Shown piece by piece: positions 25,717-34,775 of a stretch of DNA of 64,000 nucleotides. Positions within the stretch are counted from its first letter, which is position 1. The number at the start of each line of letters is the position of its first letter. The DNA is taken from positions 806,001-870,000 of the forward strand of contig NZ_CP139986.1 of assembly GCF_034424175.1 (NCBI RefSeq). The letters run 5' to 3'. The notes beneath the pieces were generated by a model. That model saw only the letters and a program-made list of their open reading frames with translations, ran no database searches and was not told the DNA's origin. Both the position numbers and the translations under genes were made by a program. This stretch comes from Kluyvera intermedia (GTDB lineage: Bacteria > Pseudomonadota > Gammaproteobacteria > Enterobacterales > Enterobacteriaceae).

Positions 25717-27234
25717 ATGAATCAGACAGAACTTCTTCATGAGAATTTTCCCCATCTTCGGGCGTTAAAACCGTTCACCGGTGCTCACAGCGCAACGCCG
25801 TGGCTGGCCGATATGGACGCAAAACATCACCGCAAACTGTGCGAGTCGGTGGAACAGGCCGTTCAACGCAGCGGCCTGAAAGATGGCATGACTATTTCGT
25901 TCCACCACGCTTTTCGCGAAGGCGATCGGGTGATTAATAGCGTAGTGGCGACATTAGCGCAGATGGGCTTTAAAAATCTGACGCTGGCTTCCAGCTCGCT
26001 AATGACCTGTAACGACGCGCTGATAGAGCATATCGAAAGCGGTGTTATCACCCGCATCTATACCTCCGGGATGCGCGGCAAGCTGGCGGATGCCATCTCC
26101 CACGGGCTGATGGATGAACCGGTGCAAATCCACTCACACGGTGGCCGCGTGAAACTGTTGCAAGACGGTGAGCTGAATATCGACGTGGCGTTTCTTGGCG
26201 TGCCATGCAGCGATGAGTTTGGCAACGCTAACGGCACCCACGGCAAGTCCTGCTGCGGCTCGCTGGGTTACGCGATGGTTGATGCCCACTTTGCGCGCAA
26301 GGTGGTGTTACTGACCGAAGTACTGGTGCCGTTCCCCAATATGCCCGCCAGCCTGGTGCAGGATCAGGTGGACTACATTGTGCAGGTTGAGAGCGTTGGC
26401 GACCCGGCGAAAATTAGCGTCGGCGCGGCGCGAGTCACCAGTAACCCGCGTGAGCTGATGATTGCCCGCTATGCAGCGGACGTTATCGAACACTCGGGCT
26501 ACTTCACCGCCGGTTTTTCCATGCAGACCGGTTCTGGTGCGGCGGCAACCGCCTGTACGCGCTTTATGGAAGAAAAGATGGAGCGCAGCGGCGTCACGGC
26601 TCGCTTTGCGCTGGGCGGTATTACCGGCGGGCTGGTGGATCTGCATGAAAAAGGACTGATTGAAAAGCTGCTGGATACCCAGTGCTTTGATGGTCAGGCC
26701 GCGGCTTCACTGGCGCGTAACCCGAATCATGTTGAGATCTCGACGAATGTCTACGCCAATCCGGGAAGCAAAGCGGCCAGTTGCGACCAGCTTGATGTGG
26801 TGATCCTGAGTGCGCTGGAGATTGATGTCGATTTTAACGTTAACGTGATCACCGGTTCCGACGGCGTGATGCGCGGAGCTTCCGGCGGTCACTGCGACGT
26901 GGCAGCCGCTGCCAATCTGACCATCGTGGTCGCGCCATTGCTGCGCAGCCGTATCCCAACGGTGGTGAAACGCGTAACCACGCGCCTGACGCCGGGGGAG
27001 AGCATCGACGTGCTGGTCACCGACCATGGTATCGCGGTTAACCCAGCGCGCCCGGAAATCCGCGAGCGGTTGCTGGCGGCGGGGCTGAAAATCGTCGATA
27101 TCGACATGCTCTATGCCCGTGCGGTTTCGCTGACCGGCCTGCCTAAACCGATTGAGTTCACCGATAAAATTGTCGGTGTGATCCGCTACCGTGACGGCAG
27201 CGTTATCGACACCGTTCGTCAGGTGAAGGAGTAA
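25717..27234 (+). CDS. citF: Citrate lyase alpha subunit CitF (citrate:acetyl-ACP transferase)
   Basis: CitF exchanges the acetyl group on CitD for citrate. The 505-residue product begins MNQTELLHENFPHLRALKPF and has the CoA-transferase-like core with FHHAFREGDRVINSVV, GSGAAATACTRFMEEK and VITGSDGVMRGASGGHCDVA. Length matches the family. A longer upstream reading frame that runs into citE was discarded. SD-like AAGGATAA precedes the ATG. Confidence 0.97.
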   Translation: MNQTELLHENFPHLRALKPFTGAHSATPWLADMDAKHHRKLCESVEQAVQRSGLKDGMTISFHHAFREGDRVINSVVATLAQMGFKNLTLASSSLMTCNDALIEHIESGVITRIYTSGMRGKLADAISHGLMDEPVQIHSHGGRVKLLQDGELNIDVAFLGVPCSDEFGNANGTHGKSCCGSLGYAMVDAHFARKVVLLTEVLVPFPNMPASLVQDQVDYIVQVESVGDPAKISVGAARVTSNPRELMIARYAADVIEHSGYFTAGFSMQTGSGAAATACTRFMEEKMERSGVTARFALGGITGGLVDLHEKGLIEKLLDTQCFDGQAAASLARNPNHVEISTNVYANPGSKAASCDQLDVVILSALEIDVDFNVNVITGSDGVMRGASGGHCDVAAAANLTIVVAPLLRSRIPTVVKRVTTRLTPGESIDVLVTDHGIAVNPARPEIRERLLAAGLKIVDIDMLYARAVSLTGLPKPIEFTDKIVGVIRYRDGSVIDTVRQVKE

Positions 27235-27238
27235 CGTT

Positions 27239-27778
27239 ATGACGACAATGACACCCGTACGCACGGGTGTCAGCCTGGAGGCGCTGCTGGCGGCGAAAGA
27301 GAGCCGTGCAGCGCGCCAGGCTGACTGGTTGACGCACTATCAACAACCGATTATCTCGCTCACGCTGGTGACGCCGGGTGCGGTCAAAAATAGTCAGCGC
27401 TACCGCAATACGATGGGGGTGGCGCTGCAAATGTGCGATCAGCTGCTGTGGCAAAACGGCTGGACGGTGCTTGACCGTCAGGTGCTGTGGTTGCCAACCG
27501 GGCCGGAAGCAATGTGGTGTGTGGCGCACCAAGCGCCGGAGATGAAAGCACACTGTGCGGCGCTTGAGCAGACTCACCCGCTAGGAAGGCTGTGGGATCT
27601 GGACGTCATCTGCCCGCAGGCCGGTCACATCGGACGGTTATCATTAGGACGGCATCTGCGCCGCTGTTTGATTTGCGATGAGCCTGCACATGCCTGTTCC
27701 CGCTCGCGTAAACATCCGGTGGATGAGGTTGTGGCCTGCGTGGAGAAGATGATTGATGATTGGTTCCATCGCGACTAA
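27239..27778 (+). CDS. citX: Apo-citrate lyase phosphoribosyl-dephospho-CoA transferase CitX
   Basis: CitX transfers the prosthetic group precursor onto the serine of CitD. The 179-residue product starts near TPVRTGVSLEALLAAKESRA and has the motifs LVTPGAVKNSQRYRNTMG, DLDVICPQAGHIGRLSLG and RRCLICDEPAHACSRSRKH near 140-158, typical of the family. AAGGAG precedes the start. Its 3' end overlaps citG, and the two are separate genes rather than a citXG fusion. Confidence 0.93.
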   Translation: MTTMTPVRTGVSLEALLAAKESRAARQADWLTHYQQPIISLTLVTPGAVKNSQRYRNTMGVALQMCDQLLWQNGWTVLDRQVLWLPTGPEAMWCVAHQAPEMKAHCAALEQTHPLGRLWDLDVICPQAGHIGRLSLGRHLRRCLICDEPAHACSRSRKHPVDEVVACVEKMIDDWFHRD

Positions 27779-28568
27779 ACCGCGCGTCATTGACGTGCCT
27801 GCCCTCGCTGAAGAGGCGCTGTGGCAAGAGCTGGAGTTGACGCCAAAACCGGGGCTTGTTGACCTGCGGAATAATGGCGCACACCGGGATATGGACCATG
27901 CGCTGTTCGTGCGTAGCATTGCAGCGATTACCCCGTGGTTTTCGCGCTTTGCCGAGCTAGGGGGCACTTATGCGCACCTGCCTGCAAGCGAACAGCTCCG
28001 GCTGATTCGGCCAATGGGTATCGCTTGTGAACAGGCGATGTATGCGGCAACGGGCGGGGTGAATACCCATAAAGGCGGCATCTTCGCGCTGGGGTTATTG
28101 TGTTTTGCTGCCGGGCGTCTGGGAGAGGTCAATCAGGCGAGTTTGTGCCATGAAGTGAGCGCAATTTGCCAGGGGCTGGTGGCGCGTGAACTGGAGGAAC
28201 GCACGACGCAAGCGACCGCTGGGGAGCGGCAGTTTCATCAGTTTGGTCTGACCGGCGCTCGCGGAGAGGCACAGAGCGGGTTTGCGACGGTGCGCCGCGT
28301 GTTACCCGGTTGGCATTGCGCGCATCCTCATATGCTACTGCTGCGCCTGATGGCGACGAATCAGGACAGTAATCTGGTATCGCGTGGTGGGATAAGCGGG
28401 CTGCGTTATGTACAGGAATATGCGCAACGGCTGCTGGCGCAGGGGTGGGATGAGCGTGCGTTAGCGGTGATGGATGATGCGCTGATTGCGCGGAATTTAA
28501 GTCCTGGGGGCAGTGCGGATTTGCTGTCGGTGGGATGGGTGTTGTCTGGAGTAACCCCCTCACCCTAA
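27756..28568 (+). CDS. citG: Triphosphoribosyl-dephospho-CoA synthase CitG
   Basis: CitG makes the citrate lyase prosthetic group precursor from dephospho-CoA and ATP. The 270-residue product has LTPKPGLVDLRNNGAHRDMDH near residue 28-48 (the family signature), GVNTHKGGIFALGLLC near 108 and RNLSPGGSADLLSVGWVL at the end. The start is the ATG at 27756, overlapping citX by 23 bases. The last few codons (VTPSP and stop) are encoded by the edge of a downstream hairpin repeat, so the natural C-terminus may have been slightly altered by repeat insertion. Confidence 0.93.
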   Translation: MIGSIATKPRVIDVPALAEEALWQELELTPKPGLVDLRNNGAHRDMDHALFVRSIAAITPWFSRFAELGGTYAHLPASEQLRLIRPMGIACEQAMYAATGGVNTHKGGIFALGLLCFAAGRLGEVNQASLCHEVSAICQGLVARELEERTTQATAGERQFHQFGLTGARGEAQSGFATVRRVLPGWHCAHPHMLLLRLMATNQDSNLVSRGGISGLRYVQEYAQRLLAQGWDERALAVMDDALIARNLSPGGSADLLSVGWVLSGVTPSP

Positions 28569-28729
28569 CCCTCTCCCCGTGGGGGAGAGGGGACCGTTAG
28601 GTGTGGTTTGTAACTGCGGTGCGCAGGATGCATTTCCCCTCCCTCCAAAGATGAGAGGGGGCCGTCAGGTGCGGTTGTTTGGGTTGGTTTTCTCCCTCTC
28701 CCCTTTGGGGAGAGGGCCGGGGTGAGGGG
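28555..28729. repeat. Paired-hairpin intergenic repeat, copy 1 (citG/nupG)
   Basis: The element opens with CCCTCACCCTAACCCTCTCC and a short stem-loop, and closes with CCCTCTCCCCTTTGGGGAGAG and GGGGTGAGGG, so the ends are inverted relative to one another. Between them a third CCCTC/GAGGG hairpin lies near 28636-28662, and GGTGTGGTT and GGTGCGGTT motifs follow the hairpins. A second, shorter copy lies at 53481-53602. It fills the space between the convergent genes citG and nupG and can act as a bidirectional RNA hairpin. Confidence 0.85.
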
Positions 28730-28737
28730 CTGGCACC

Positions 28738-29994
28738 TTAGTGCGCTACCGGCACCGCACCCGGCGCAACGCGCTCATGTTTGTATTTAAACAACCCAAC
28801 AAACGCCACCGCCAGTACCAACGAGTAGGCCGCGAAGATCAGCCAGACGCTCTGCCAGTCGGTAATGCCGTTCACGGTGTACATCTCAACTACTTTACCG
28901 CTCGCCATACCGCCAAGGATGCAACCAAAACCGTTGGTCATCATCAGGAACATCCCCTGTGCGCTAGCACGAATTTCAGGGCGAACCTCTTTCTCAACGA
29001 ACACTGAACCGGAGATGTTGAAGAAGTCGAAGGCGCAGCCATAAACAATCATCGACAGTACCAGCAGCACGGTACCAAAGGCTGATGGGTCACCGTAGGC
29101 GAACAGACCAAAGCGCAACATCCACGCGAAGATACTGATCAACATAACGTTCTTAATACCGTAGCGGCTTAAGAAGAACGGAATGGTGAGGATAAACAGC
29201 GTCTCGGAAATCTGTGAAATCGACATCATCACGGAAGCATGCTGCACGATAAAGCTGGTGGCAAACAGCGGGTCTTTATCGAAGCTGTGCAGGAAGGTGT
29301 TGCCGAACATATTGGTGATTTGCAGTTCTGCGCCCAGCATCATGGAGAAGATGAAGAAAATCGCCATACGCTTATTTTTAAACAGCGCAAACGCATCCAG
29401 ACCCAGCATGCTGCTCCAGCTCTGTTTCTGCTGCTGGTTAGAGACCGGAATATGCGGCAGCGTCAGGGTAAACAGCGCCAGCACCACAGATAGCGCAGCA
29501 CCGATATAGAGTTGCATATGGCTGAGTTCGAAGCCGGAGAAGCTGACTGCCCACATCGCCAGAATGAAGCCGATAGTGCCCCAGATACGAATTGGCGGGA
29601 AGTCGGTCACAATGTCCATACCGGCTGTTTTCAGGCGGTAGTAGGAGATGGTGTTAATCAGGCCAAGCGTTGGCATATAGGCCAGCGAGTTCAGCAGGAT
29701 AATCATAAACATGGCACTTGGCGTGGTCACCTCGGCGGCCATAAACAACGTACCGGCGCCAACCAGGTGACAAATTGCGTAGACCCATTTGGCGCTGATC
29801 CACTTATCCGCCACGATGCCCAACAGCGTCGGCATAAAGACGGCAGCAATCCCCAGCGAGCTATAAACCGCGCCGATAGAGGCACCGTCAAACTTAAGCG
29901 TCACAAACATGTATGAGCCCAGCGTGGTCAGCCAGCTCCCCCAAAGACAGAACTGCAGAAACGACAGTATCTTAAGCTGCAGCTTCAAATTCAT
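28738..29994 (-). CDS. nupG: Nucleoside:proton symporter NupG
   Basis: NupG imports purine and pyrimidine nucleosides with protons across the inner membrane. The 418-residue product starts MNLKLQLKILSFLQFCLWG and has twelve hydrophobic segments of the NHS family, with IAAVFMPTLLGIVADKW, FPPIRIWGTIGFILAMW and VRPEIRASAQGMFLMMTNG. It matches K-12 in length and place. CytR and CRP control is known for K-12; I could not identify the sites with certainty here. Confidence 0.97.
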   Translation of the reverse strand: MNLKLQLKILSFLQFCLWGSWLTTLGSYMFVTLKFDGASIGAVYSSLGIAAVFMPTLLGIVADKWISAKWVYAICHLVGAGTLFMAAEVTTPSAMFMIILLNSLAYMPTLGLINTISYYRLKTAGMDIVTDFPPIRIWGTIGFILAMWAVSFSGFELSHMQLYIGAALSVVLALFTLTLPHIPVSNQQQKQSWSSMLGLDAFALFKNKRMAIFFIFSMMLGAELQITNMFGNTFLHSFDKDPLFATSFIVQHASVMMSISQISETLFILTIPFFLSRYGIKNVMLISIFAWMLRFGLFAYGDPSAFGTVLLVLSMIVYGCAFDFFNISGSVFVEKEVRPEIRASAQGMFLMMTNGFGCILGGMASGKVVEMYTVNGITDWQSVWLIFAAYSLVLAVAFVGLFKYKHERVAPGAVPVAH

Positions 29995-30180
29995 GTTATT
30001 TTCCTCACAAAATTAGCCGTGTGATGTATGACTAGTCACATTCAAGGATGATATTTGCGCTGATTCTATCAATGGCATTAATGAAACATTGTTAAGCGCC
30101 GCATAAAATTGCAATTATTTTTACTTTGCACAACGAATTAGTGACAAAAGTAACATTTTTGTGAGGATTGGTGAGGCGAT

Positions 30181-30217
30181 GACCACCTTATTCTGAATAC
30201 TCAGGAACAAGGTGGTC
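30181..30217. repeat. Inverted repeat between mltC and nupG
   Basis: GACCACCTT at 30181-30189 pairs with AAGGTGGTC at 30209-30217 across a 19-base loop, 18 bases downstream of the mltC stop. There is no T run, so it is a weak terminator or an RNA-stabilising hairpin. Confidence 0.5.
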
Positions 30218-30234
30218 TGGTCTTGTGAGAATTG

Positions 30235-31317
30235 TTACTTGCGGCGATAGCCCTTCTGGGCTGAATTTACCTTATAAAGATAACGGCGCGATTCCGCAGA
30301 CGGATGGCGGGTGGTCAAGGTCTGGTAAACGTCACCCGGTGACATATTGTTGATGAGATTAGCCGCCTGCACCTTATCGCTTGAGAAGACGCGGAGCACG
30401 CTACCCGCGCCGCCGTTATAGGCCGTAATCACCGCATAACGCCGCGATGTTGGGTTGCTGATCCCACCAAGATAGACATTGTTGAGTATCGCCAAATAAG
30501 CGGTGCCGGTATCAATATTGCTGGCTGGATCAAACAGGAAGCTGCGGCTCGGCGTGCCGGACTTACCCTGCGAACGGAAGACGTCTTTACCGGCGGTATG
30601 CTGTACCACCTGCATCAGCCCCATCGCATCAGAACGACTGACCGCATACGGGTTGAAGGAGGATTCCGTCTGCATAATCGCCAGGATCAGCGACTCATCA
30701 ATACCGTACTTGCGTGACGCCTGACGCACCATACCGAGGTATTTATGCGCACGCTTATCGAGGTGGTTCGGCACCAGATTAATGGTGATGCTGTAGATAA
30801 TATGCAGGCCGCTGCTGCGTTTTTTCATCCGCGTTTGCAGCAGATAGTCAGCGAAACGCTCTGCGCGCCACTGCCAGCGAATGGCTTCGCCGTTGTTATC
30901 AACGACCTGACCATACAGGAACGGTTCTTTAGAGATCTGGATATCGTCGGCGTCGGAGTACAGGTCAACCGAACCTGGATCGTCACCCATTAATAAGGTG
31001 GTGATGATTGCCTGACGCAGTCGTACGGCAGGGTCGGTGCCAGCGATAGTTTCAACGGTAATGGTACCGTCGTCGAAGTTGATGTGGCTACGCGTTTGGT
31101 AGCCATCGGTGTACTTCACGTAGTCCTTAGGACCCGCTATCAGTACCTCGTTAAAACCCCAAATGTTTTCAATGTTGTGGGCGAATTGTCCCATCAAAAT
31201 ATCAAAACCGTTGGTGTCTTTTACCCACGCCTCGTTATAGGTATCGCCTTTTTTATTCGAGGAGCAAGAGACAAGCAGGGGCGCGATTAACGCCAGAGCA
31301 TAAAGTTTTTTCATCAT
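30235..31317 (-). CDS. mltC: Membrane-bound lytic murein transglycosylase C
   Basis: MltC cleaves glycan strands of peptidoglycan, forming 1,6-anhydromuropeptides, from its outer-membrane lipid anchor. The 360-residue product has a lipobox LVSC near residue 18, an N-terminal domain with DTYNEAWVKDTNGFDILMGQ and a C-terminal SLT domain with the catalytic glutamate in ILAIMQTESSFNPYAVS and the AYNGGAGSVLRVF motif. Two consecutive Met codons open the frame; the second would give the K-12 length of 359. It follows yggX and mutY on the same strand. Confidence 0.96.
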   Translation of the reverse strand: MMKKLYALALIAPLLVSCSSNKKGDTYNEAWVKDTNGFDILMGQFAHNIENIWGFNEVLIAGPKDYVKYTDGYQTRSHINFDDGTITVETIAGTDPAVRLRQAIITTLLMGDDPGSVDLYSDADDIQISKEPFLYGQVVDNNGEAIRWQWRAERFADYLLQTRMKKRSSGLHIIYSITINLVPNHLDKRAHKYLGMVRQASRKYGIDESLILAIMQTESSFNPYAVSRSDAMGLMQVVQHTAGKDVFRSQGKSGTPSRSFLFDPASNIDTGTAYLAILNNVYLGGISNPTSRRYAVITAYNGGAGSVLRVFSSDKVQAANLINNMSPGDVYQTLTTRHPSAESRRYLYKVNSAQKGYRRK

Positions 31318-31363
31318 TTCGGGAGCGCGTGTTGTTGTGTTGTCCTAAAGGGCGGTGATTCCC

Positions 31364-31639
31364 TTACTGCTTTTCAGGCGGCGTGTAGCCTTCAATGTGC
31401 ACATCTTTACCTTCAAACAGGAAATTGATCATTTCCTCTTCCAGTAATTTGCGATGCTCCAGATTCATCATATTGAGTTTCTTTTCATTGATGAGCATGG
31501 TCTGCTTGTGCTGCCACTGTTTCCAGGCTTCTTTGGAAATCTCGTTATAAATGCGTTTGCCCAGTTCGCCCGGGTACAGCTGAAAATCCTGCCCTTCAGC
31601 GTCTTGTTGCAGGAAGGTACAAAAAATCGTTCTGCTCAT
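31364..31639 (-). CDS. yggX: Fe(II)-trafficking protein YggX
   Basis: YggX is a small cytosolic protein that protects iron-sulphur enzymes from oxidative damage and is thought to traffic ferrous iron. The 91-residue product starts MSRTIFCTFLQQDAEGQDF with the conserved Cys7, and continues YPGELGKRIYNEISKEAWKQW and NMMNLEHRKLLEEEM. It lies 26 bases downstream of mutY, so they are co-transcribed. Confidence 0.97.
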   Translation of the reverse strand: MSRTIFCTFLQQDAEGQDFQLYPGELGKRIYNEISKEAWKQWQHKQTMLINEKKLNMMNLEHRKLLEEEMINFLFEGKDVHIEGYTPPEKQ

Positions 31640-31665
31640 AATAAATCCTCTTATGTCGCCGAATG

Positions 31666-32718
31666 CTAAACAGGTGAATCGGCGCGTAACTGCTGCAACA
31701 GGCGCTCAACCGGTGCGGCCAACCCCACGGAGGGTGGCTGGGCTAAGTTATACCAGAGAGCGTTGCCTTCATCCATGCATGACGTGAATGAGGACACAGT
31801 AAGCCACATTGGCACAATGTCCAGATGGAAATGGCTGAAAGTGTGGCGGAACGCGGTGTGCTGAGTCAGTGAGTCAGCGGGGATCTGCCGCTCGGCAAGC
31901 CAGTCGCGTAGCGCGTCTTCATCGGCAAACTGCGGGAAACAGTATAGACCGCCCCACAGACCGCTCGGTGGACGCTGCTGTAAAAATACCTCGCGTTCGT
32001 GCTGCATCATCAGAAAATAGCCGGTGCGTTCCGGTATCGTCTGCTTGGGTTTTTTACCCGGATACTGCGCCCAGCTATTGTTAGCAGACGACATGCAGCC
32101 GTTATCGAGCGGGCACAGCGAACACTTAGGCTTTGAGCGCGTACAGACCATCGCACCCAAATCCATCATTGCCTGATTAAAGCGCGATACGCCGAGAGCG
32201 GGAGTGACTTTTTCGCTGATATCCCACAACTGCTTTTCGACCTCTTTTTTGCCCGGCCAGCCGTCCACGGCGTAGCAGCGTGCCAGCACGCGCTTAACGT
32301 TACCGTCGAGAATCGGGAAATGTTTGCCGAGCGACAATGATAAGATTGCCCCGGCGGTTGAGCGCCCGACGCCCGGTAGCGCAACCACTTCATCAAAGGT
32401 TTCCGGGAAGCGCCCCTGATGCAGCGTGGCTACCTGCTGCGCCGCTTTATGCAGATTGCGCGCGCGAGCGTAGTAACCCAGCCCCGTCCACAGATGCAGT
32501 ACGTCGTCCAGCGGGGCGTTCGCGAGATCGGTAACGGTTGGAAAGCGTGACATAAACCGTTCAAAATAGGGGATAACTGTGGCAACCTGCGTTTGTTGCA
32601 ACATCACCTCAGACAGCCATACTTTGTAGGGCGTCTTTTCAATTTGCCAGGGCAGGGTTTTACGCCCGTATTTGTCGTACCACTCCAGCACCTGGGCTGA
32701 AAATTGCGAGGCTTGCAT
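31666..32718 (-). CDS. mutY: Adenine DNA glycosylase MutY
   Basis: MutY removes adenine mispaired with 8-oxoguanine. The 350-residue product starts MQASQFSAQVLEWYDKYGRK, has the helix-hairpin-helix LPGVGRSTAGAILSLS near 110-125, the catalytic Asp in ILDGNVKRVLARC and the [4Fe-4S] cysteines in CTRSKPKCSLCPLDNGC near 192-208. The C-terminal MutT-like domain recognises oxoguanine. I used the third codon Met, which gives the K-12 length. It is divergent from trmB. Confidence 0.97.
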   Translation of the reverse strand: MQASQFSAQVLEWYDKYGRKTLPWQIEKTPYKVWLSEVMLQQTQVATVIPYFERFMSRFPTVTDLANAPLDDVLHLWTGLGYYARARNLHKAAQQVATLHQGRFPETFDEVVALPGVGRSTAGAILSLSLGKHFPILDGNVKRVLARCYAVDGWPGKKEVEKQLWDISEKVTPALGVSRFNQAMMDLGAMVCTRSKPKCSLCPLDNGCMSSANNSWAQYPGKKPKQTIPERTGYFLMMQHEREVFLQQRPPSGLWGGLYCFPQFADEDALRDWLAERQIPADSLTQHTAFRHTFSHFHLDIVPMWLTVSSFTSCMDEGNALWYNLAQPPSVGLAAPVERLLQQLRADSPV

Positions 32719-32874
32719 GGTCAAAACAGAGATTCCGATGTCGCGCTAATAAGGGGCCAAATTGCAGCACAGCGGCACTATGCTGTAAACAGGAACTTTC
32801 CGGTGCTTGCATCCGGCAACTAACTTTGGATAATGCCCGTTTCCCGAACACTCTCACAAGCAGACTTAATTTTT

Positions 32875-33594
32875 ATGAAGAACGACGTCATTTCACCGGA
32901 TTTTGATGAGAACGGTCGCCCACAGCGCCGTATTCGTAGTTTTGTTCGTCGCCAGGGGCGACTGACGAAAGGGCAGGAGCACGCGCTGGAAAACTACTGG
33001 CCGGTGATGGGCGTTGAGTTCAGCGAAGAACCTGTCGACTTCGCCGCACTGTTTGGTCGTGAAGCGCCAATTACGCTGGAAATCGGTTTTGGTATGGGCG
33101 CTTCGCTGGTGGCGATGGCCAAAGCGCGCCCGGATCACAACTTCCTCGGCATTGAAGTGCACTCTCCGGGCGTGGGCGCATGCCTGGCATCGGCCCATGA
33201 AGAGGGTGTCGATAACCTGCGCGTGATGTGCCACGATGCGGTGGAAGTGCTGATCAAGATGATTCCAGATAATTCCCTGAACATGGTTCAGCTCTTTTTC
33301 CCTGACCCGTGGCACAAAGCGCGTCATAATAAGCGCCGTATCGTTCAGGTTCCGTTTGCCGATCTGGTGAAAAGCAAACTGAAGCTGGGCGGCGTGTTCC
33401 ATATGGCCACCGACTGGGAAGCCTATGCTGAACACATGCTGGAAGTGATGTCTTCTATGGACGGATATCTGAATCTGTCTGAAAGCAAAGATTATGTACC
33501 GCGCCCAACATCGCGCCCGGTAACCAAATTTGAACAGCGTGGTCATCGTCTTGGCCACGGCGTATGGGACTTAATGTTCGAGAGGGTGAAATAA
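32875..33594 (+). CDS. trmB: tRNA (guanine-N7)-methyltransferase TrmB
   Basis: TrmB methylates G46 in the variable loop of tRNA with S-adenosylmethionine. The 239-residue product begins MKNDVISPDFDENGRPQRRI and shows LEIGFGMGASLVAMAK near 70 (SAM site), FLGIEVHSPGVGACL, and QLFFPDPWHKARHNKRRIVQ near 142-161, the family signature. Start chosen to match K-12. It is followed directly by yggL. Confidence 0.97.
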   Translation: MKNDVISPDFDENGRPQRRIRSFVRRQGRLTKGQEHALENYWPVMGVEFSEEPVDFAALFGREAPITLEIGFGMGASLVAMAKARPDHNFLGIEVHSPGVGACLASAHEEGVDNLRVMCHDAVEVLIKMIPDNSLNMVQLFFPDPWHKARHNKRRIVQVPFADLVKSKLKLGGVFHMATDWEAYAEHMLEVMSSMDGYLNLSESKDYVPRPTSRPVTKFEQRGHRLGHGVWDLMFERVK

Positions 33595-33595
33595 A

Positions 33596-33922
33596 ATGGC
33601 AAAGAATCGTAGCCGTCGTTTGCGTAAAAAAATGCACATCGATGAATTCCAGGAAGTGGGTTTCTCTGTAGCATGGCGTTTCCCGGAAGGGACGAGTGCT
33701 GAGCAGATCGACCAGTACGTCGATCAGTTTATCGATGAAGTTATCGAGCCAAACAAGCTGGCCTTTGATGGCAGCGGCTATCTGGCCTGGGAAGGTCTGA
33801 TTTGCACTCAGGAAATTGGTAAGTGCACTGAAGATCATCAGGCTCAGGTTCGTAAATGGCTGGAAGACCGCAAATTCGAAGAAGTGCGCACCAGCGAACT
33901 TTTCGACGTTTGGTGGGACTAA
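33596..33922 (+). CDS. yggL: DUF469 family protein YggL
   Basis: YggL is a small cytosolic protein reported to associate with ribosomes. The 108-residue product begins MAKNRSRRLRKKMHIDEFQE with a basic N-terminus, followed by VGFSVAWRFPEGTSAEQID and a C-terminal ELFDVWWD. It starts one base after the trmB stop, so it is coupled to trmB. Confidence 0.96.
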   Translation: MAKNRSRRLRKKMHIDEFQEVGFSVAWRFPEGTSAEQIDQYVDQFIDEVIEPNKLAFDGSGYLAWEGLICTQEIGKCTEDHQAQVRKWLEDRKFEEVRTSELFDVWWD

Positions 33923-33974
33923 TATCCTATACGGGGCCAGCATTTGCTGGCCCGATTTGTCTAAAGGGAAAGTA

Positions 33975-34694
33975 ATGATGCGCAAAACGCTGCTGGCGGC
34001 AGTTCTCACCTTCACGGCGATGTCCGCCCACGCTGACTATCAATGCAGCGTCACCCCCCGCGATGATGTCGTTATCAGCCCGCAAACCGTGCAGGTGAAA
34101 GGCGAGAACGGCAATCTGGTGATTACCCCAAGCGGTGATGTCACCTTCAACGGTAAAGCCTACACGCTCAGCGCAGCCCAGCGCGAGCAGGCGAAAGATT
34201 ATCAGACCGAGCTGCGCAGCGCGCTGCCGTGGATTGACGAAGGTGCGCTCACACGCGTTGAGAAAGGCCGCGTGGCGCTGGATAAAATCATCGCCAAAGA
34301 AGTGGGTGAAAGCAGCAATATGCGTGGTCGCCTGACCAAGCTTGACGCCCAGCTCAAAGAGCAGATGAACCGGATTATTGAGCATCGTACCGATGGTTTA
34401 ACCTTCCACTATAAAGCTATCGATCAGGTACGTGCCGACGGTCAGCAACTGGTGAATCAGGCCATGGGCGGGATCCTCCAGGACAGCATTAATGAGATGG
34501 GCGCTAAAGCCGTTCTCAAAGGTGGCGGTAACCCGCTGCAGGGTGTTCTGGGCAGCTTAGGCGGCCTGCAAACCTCGATCCAAAATGAGTGGAAAAACCA
34601 GGAAGCCGATTTCAAGGCCTTTGGTAAAGATGTGTGCAGCCGCGTGGTGTCTCTGGAAGACAACCGTAAAGCGCTGGTGAAAACGCTCAAGTAA
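33975..34694 (+). CDS. yggN: DUF2884 periplasmic protein YggN
   Basis: YggN is a conserved exported protein of unknown function. The 239-residue product starts MMRKTLLAAVLTFTAMSAHA, a Sec signal peptide probably cleaved after AHA, and has DYQCSVTPRDDVVISPQTVQ and the repeat-like ILQDSINEMGAKAVLKGGG. Length equals K-12. AAGGGAAAG precedes the tandem ATG codons. A small terminator-like GCTGGC pairing lies just upstream near 33935. Confidence 0.94.
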   Translation: MMRKTLLAAVLTFTAMSAHADYQCSVTPRDDVVISPQTVQVKGENGNLVITPSGDVTFNGKAYTLSAAQREQAKDYQTELRSALPWIDEGALTRVEKGRVALDKIIAKEVGESSNMRGRLTKLDAQLKEQMNRIIEHRTDGLTFHYKAIDQVRADGQQLVNQAMGGILQDSINEMGAKAVLKGGGNPLQGVLGSLGGLQTSIQNEWKNQEADFKAFGKDVCSRVVSLEDNRKALVKTLK

Positions 34695-34775
34695 GCTCTT
34701 ATCGGCTACCTGCTCCCGCAGGTAGCCAGAATCAGATTTCGTTTATCCGTCTCCCCTTGCAGATTCCGTATAAGG

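Noticed and set aside
30012..30048. CRP-like halves TGTGA and TCACA before nupG
   Set aside because: The halves are separated by eleven bases instead of six, so the spacing does not fit a CRP dimer.
32893..33558. 221-codon minus-strand frame opposite trmB
   Set aside because: Shadow of trmB; no motif and no ribosome site.
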